DNA from: G963677085 sp963677085
GTDB taxonomy: Bacteria > Planctomycetota > Planctomycetia > Pirellulales > Thermoguttaceae
Direction: 5' to 3'
DNA: 64,000 nt
NCBI GenBank assembly: GCA_963677085.2
Contig: CAXXFH010000003.1
Location: 124,001 to 188,000 of the forward strand
The position numbers and the translations under genes were made by a program. Positions 61,932-64,000 of the stretch are shown here, in pieces. The notes under the pieces are model-generated. The model was not told the origin of the DNA, ran no database searches, and worked only from the letters and a program-made list of their open reading frames with translations. The stretch's first letter is position 1. Every line of letters begins with the position of its first letter.

Positions 61932-62026
61932 TAAGAACGGCCCGAAAAAATAACTTTCCGTTCTCCAAGGCGAAACCCGAGGGCTGTCGCGGAGTACGGC
62001 CCGGCGAATCGGCAAGTTATTTATCG
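61932..62026 (-). repeat. Intergenic repeat family D, copy D2 (inverted)
   Basis: Read on the minus strand it matches D1 at both ends: CGATAAATAACTTGCCGATT, GCCGGGCCG, and a GGGCCGTTCTTA end. The terminal arms AAATAACTTGCC and AAATAACTTTCC are inverted with one mismatch. It is followed 10 bp later by repeat A4. Confidence 0.65.
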
Positions 62027-62035
62027 GTCGATACT

Positions 62036-62145
62036 ATTGGGGCCTGTATTGCTTGTGGAACGAAGGCGAACAACGAGATTCCGGCTTCCCGGAACAGAAC
62101 GTAACGAAGTGTTCCGCAATCAACCAAAGAATCAATAAATGTCAT
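62036..62145 (+). repeat. Intergenic repeat family A, copy A4
   Basis: It has outer arms TTGTGGAAC/GTTCCGCAA and a perfect inner stem TTCCGG-CTT-CCGGAA that differs in sequence from A1-A3. It ends AATCAATAAATGTCA, as in A3. It lies about 60 bp upstream of the DEAD-box gene. Confidence 0.75.
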
Positions 62146-62208
62146 GCGGCGTCATTCCTGGCGGCCGCTCTGTAAATCAGTTTATGCTCTTTTGAAGTGA
62201 GTTCATTG

Positions 62209-63543
62209 ATGAAATTCGACAATCTTGGCCTGGCTGAGCCGATCCTCCGTGCCATCCAGGCTGAGGGCTATCAAACCGCCACTCCCATCCAAGTGCAAGC
62301 CATCCCCGAGGTGATCAAAGGTCACGACCTGATCGGTTGCGCACAAACAGGAACAGGCAAGACGGCCGCGTTCGCGCTGCCAACCCTGCAAAAGCTTTGC
62401 GGCCAAGGCGGCAAGACGAAAGATGGCCGGCATGCGAGGAGCCAGCGCAAGATTCGGGCGTTGATTTTGTCGCCGACGCGCGAACTGGCTGCCCAAATCG
62501 GAGAAAGTTTTTCTGCATACGGACGGTTCACGGGCCTGCGACACACGGTCGTCTACGGTGGTGTATCGCAAGTTCCTCAGGTACGGTCTCTGCAAAAAGG
62601 CGTCGACACCTTGGTTGCGACACCGGGTCGGCTGTTGGATCTGATCGGCCAGGGGCATATCGACCTTGCGGGAGTCGAAATTCTTATCTTGGATGAAGCG
62701 GACCGGATGCTCGACATGGGGTTCATCCACGATTTGCGACGAATCGTAACGCACGTTCCACGTCGCCGTCAGACGCTGATGTTCTCGGCGACCATGTCGA
62801 GAGAAATCCGCCAATTGGCCGCGCAATGGTTAACTAATCCGGTACAGGTACAAGTCACCCCGAACGCGACACCGGCAGAAAAGGTAGAGCAGTCCGTATA
62901 CTTTGTCGAACCCCGGCAAAAGCCGTTTTTGCTCACACACTTCCTGCAAAACACGCTGAGCACTCGTACGCTGGTCTTCTCTCGAACGAAACACGGAGCC
63001 GACAAGATCGTTCGAAGCTTGCTCCGCGATGGAATTCAGGCTGCGGCTATTCACGGGAACAAAAGTCAGTCAGCGCGACAACGTGTGCTGGCACAATTCA
63101 AATCCAATCGACTGCCGGTGCTGATCGCTACCGACATCGCCGCCCGTGGTTTGGACGTCGACGACATCTCGCACGTGATAAACTACGATATGCCCCAAGA
63201 CGCCGAAACCTACGTTCATCGTATCGGACGCACGGGACGCGCTGGGGCCGAGGGAATCGCGGTCTCGTTTTGCGGGCGCGATGAACGTGCCCAACTTCGG
63301 TCGGTCGAACGTTTTATCCGGCACACGATCACCGTCCAGCAGTCCGAGTGTCCGCAGGCCAAGGAACAACCAGCAAGCCCATCAACCGTCGCTCCGAAGG
63401 AGACGCAATCTGCCGGGCGTAAATCACGCCCACCACGACAACGCCGACCAAAGTCCAAGGGAAGCTCGCAAGAGGGTAGCCGCAAGGCAGCCACTTCGCA
63501 AGGACGCACTACAAACCGCCGACGGCGTCGCGTTAGCGTCTGA
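62209..63543 (+). CDS. DEAD-box RNA helicase, RhlE type
   Basis: The product is 444 residues from the ATG at 62209; a GTG four codons upstream is possible. Motifs in order: Q-motif region ATPIQVQAIP, motif I AQTGTGKT (45-52), PTRELA, DEAD in LILDEADRMLDMGF, SAT, and HRIGRTGRAG. A basic arginine/lysine/serine tail (about 385-444) is typical of RhlE proteins, which remodel structured RNA in ribosome assembly and mRNA decay. Symbol not assigned because several paralogues are usual. The structured repeat A4 lies in its 5' region. Confidence 0.92.
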   Translation: MKFDNLGLAEPILRAIQAEGYQTATPIQVQAIPEVIKGHDLIGCAQTGTGKTAAFALPTLQKLCGQGGKTKDGRHARSQRKIRALILSPTRELAAQIGESFSAYGRFTGLRHTVVYGGVSQVPQVRSLQKGVDTLVATPGRLLDLIGQGHIDLAGVEILILDEADRMLDMGFIHDLRRIVTHVPRRRQTLMFSATMSREIRQLAAQWLTNPVQVQVTPNATPAEKVEQSVYFVEPRQKPFLLTHFLQNTLSTRTLVFSRTKHGADKIVRSLLRDGIQAAAIHGNKSQSARQRVLAQFKSNRLPVLIATDIAARGLDVDDISHVINYDMPQDAETYVHRIGRTGRAGAEGIAVSFCGRDERAQLRSVERFIRHTITVQQSECPQAKEQPASPSTVAPKETQSAGRKSRPPRQRRPKSKGSSQEGSRKAATSQGRTTNRRRRRVSV

Positions 63544-63650
63544 TATCGCGACGGCGGGGCCGCCAGCCAAACCGGTGTTGCGGCCCTCCCTACCAAGACC
63601 CCGCTTCCTTTGGTCGCTAGCGCGTGTTTCACGATTGCGTAGCGTCTTGG

Positions 63651-63730
63651 ACGCCATGCCCGCGTTTGTCGTGGGCATGCTTTTGCCGGAAAATGCATAG
63701 CATGGCCACGCTCGCGTGGCCATGCCACCC
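63651..63730. repeat. Double-hairpin palindromic repeat family E, copy E2
   Basis: GCCATGCCCGCG...GTGGGCATGC is followed by CATGGCCACGC-TC-GCGTGGCCATG, a perfect 11-bp stem, and a CCACCC end. It is the same two-hairpin layout as E1 at 16231. It sits about 110 bp after the helicase gene. Confidence 0.75.
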
Positions 63731-63810
63731 GCTACACTTGACCGAGTCTCATCACAGCCCTTCGGTTTTGTCTTAGAAAACCGTGAGTTTCCTTTCGGTC
63801 CGTCCTAACG

Positions 63811-63920
63811 TCGTACGACCGCAACCGAGTAGGGAGACACCGACTTGTGAACGGTCAGTTCCCGTTGGTCGCTAACAGGCGCGCACCGTGCGCAGAAGTT
63901 GCATTGTACGACTCTAAAGG
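63811..63920 (+). repeat. Intergenic repeat family C, copy C3
   Basis: It is nearly identical to C2 over GTACGACCGCAACCGA and GGGAGACACCGACTTGTG, with compatible pairs GGGAG/TTCCC. Just upstream (63797-63808) is TCGGTCCGTCCT, matching the right end of family D. No family-B element follows in the visible sequence, and the rest to 64000 has no recognised gene. Confidence 0.7.
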
Positions 63921-64000
63921 GCCGCCTCGCATTCCGCGACCTTCCGACCGTAGAAGTCGTCGGTAAGCAGCCACGCTTCATAGAGCCACTTGAGTTGCCT

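Noticed and set aside
1..64000. CRISPR arrays, tRNA and rRNA genes
   Set aside because: No regularly spaced direct repeats, no T-loop/anticodon arrangement and no rRNA-like segment was seen. A tRNA scan would be needed to exclude an atypical tRNA.

Overview
The window is about 64 kb of a planctomycete chromosome, most likely of the order Pirellulales. This is inferred from several signature gene types: three DUF1559 (H-x9-DG) pseudopilin-like proteins, four PEP-CTERM exported proteins, a LEPR-XLL-type giant-protein N-terminus, an ECF sigma factor coupled to a Ser/Thr kinase, FecR-domain proteins next to ECF sigma factors, Tat-exported Gfo/Idh/MocA oxidoreductases, a DUF6807 protein and an ISAzo13-like ('Rhodopirellula-type') transposase. 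Coding density is moderate. Intergenic spaces are long and full of palindromic repeats. No rRNA, tRNA or CRISPR array was recognised.

Layout. (1) 1-10.3 kb: the 3' part of a BatA/vWA-type membrane protein, a PEP-CTERM protein, an NfeD-type membrane protease, a MoxR ATPase, and two linked secreted proteins (PKD/TPR, and a small partner). (2) 10.3-16.1 kb: SGNH hydrolase, an orphan B12-binding radical SAM enzyme of the RiPP C-methyltransferase type, a DUF6807 protein and an outer-membrane transporter-like protein. (3) 16.3-21.6 kb: a probable membrane-glycan cluster (GT-C-like membrane protein, GT2 polyprenyl-phosphate glycosyltransferase, flippase-like protein), then an AI-2E family permease. 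(4) 21.6-27.3 kb: a secreted carbohydrate-degradation set (CBM9-like, BNR_4, DUF5060/DUF4038) and a LEPR-XLL protein. (5) 27.9-34.6 kb: Ser/Thr kinase with its ECF sigma factor, a WYL regulator, a divergent PEP-CTERM/DUF1559 pair, and nicotinamidase. (6) 35.2-38.0 kb: a large secreted TIM-barrel-like protein. (7) 38.7-49.3 kb: two tandem copies of one module, ECF sigma factor - membrane FecR-like protein - PEP-CTERM exported protein - DUF1559 pseudopilin. In copy 1 a 1.3-kb insertion sequence sits between the third and fourth genes. (8) 49.5-61.4 kb: a small acidic protein, a Tat FAD oxidoreductase, an AraC regulator, and a divergent run of PIG-L deacetylase, three Gfo/Idh/MocA oxidoreductases, an AKR-like barrel protein and an alpha/beta hydrolase, probably for catabolism of an unusual sugar derivative. 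(9) 62.2-63.5 kb: an RhlE-type DEAD-box helicase, then repeats to the end.

Most notable points. First, the duplicated sigma/FecR/PEP-CTERM/DUF1559 module looks like a self-contained regulated surface-structure system. In copy 2 the membrane FecR protein carries a C-terminal domain clearly homologous to the exported protein encoded next to it, which suggests the sensor mimics its own cargo. Second, dispersed intergenic repeats (called A, B, C and D here) have stems that vary between copies while base-pairing is kept, so they are structured elements and not random sequence. Third, the radical SAM RiPP methyltransferase has no recognisable precursor peptide nearby. All functional assignments come from reading protein motifs by eye, and no database search was run.
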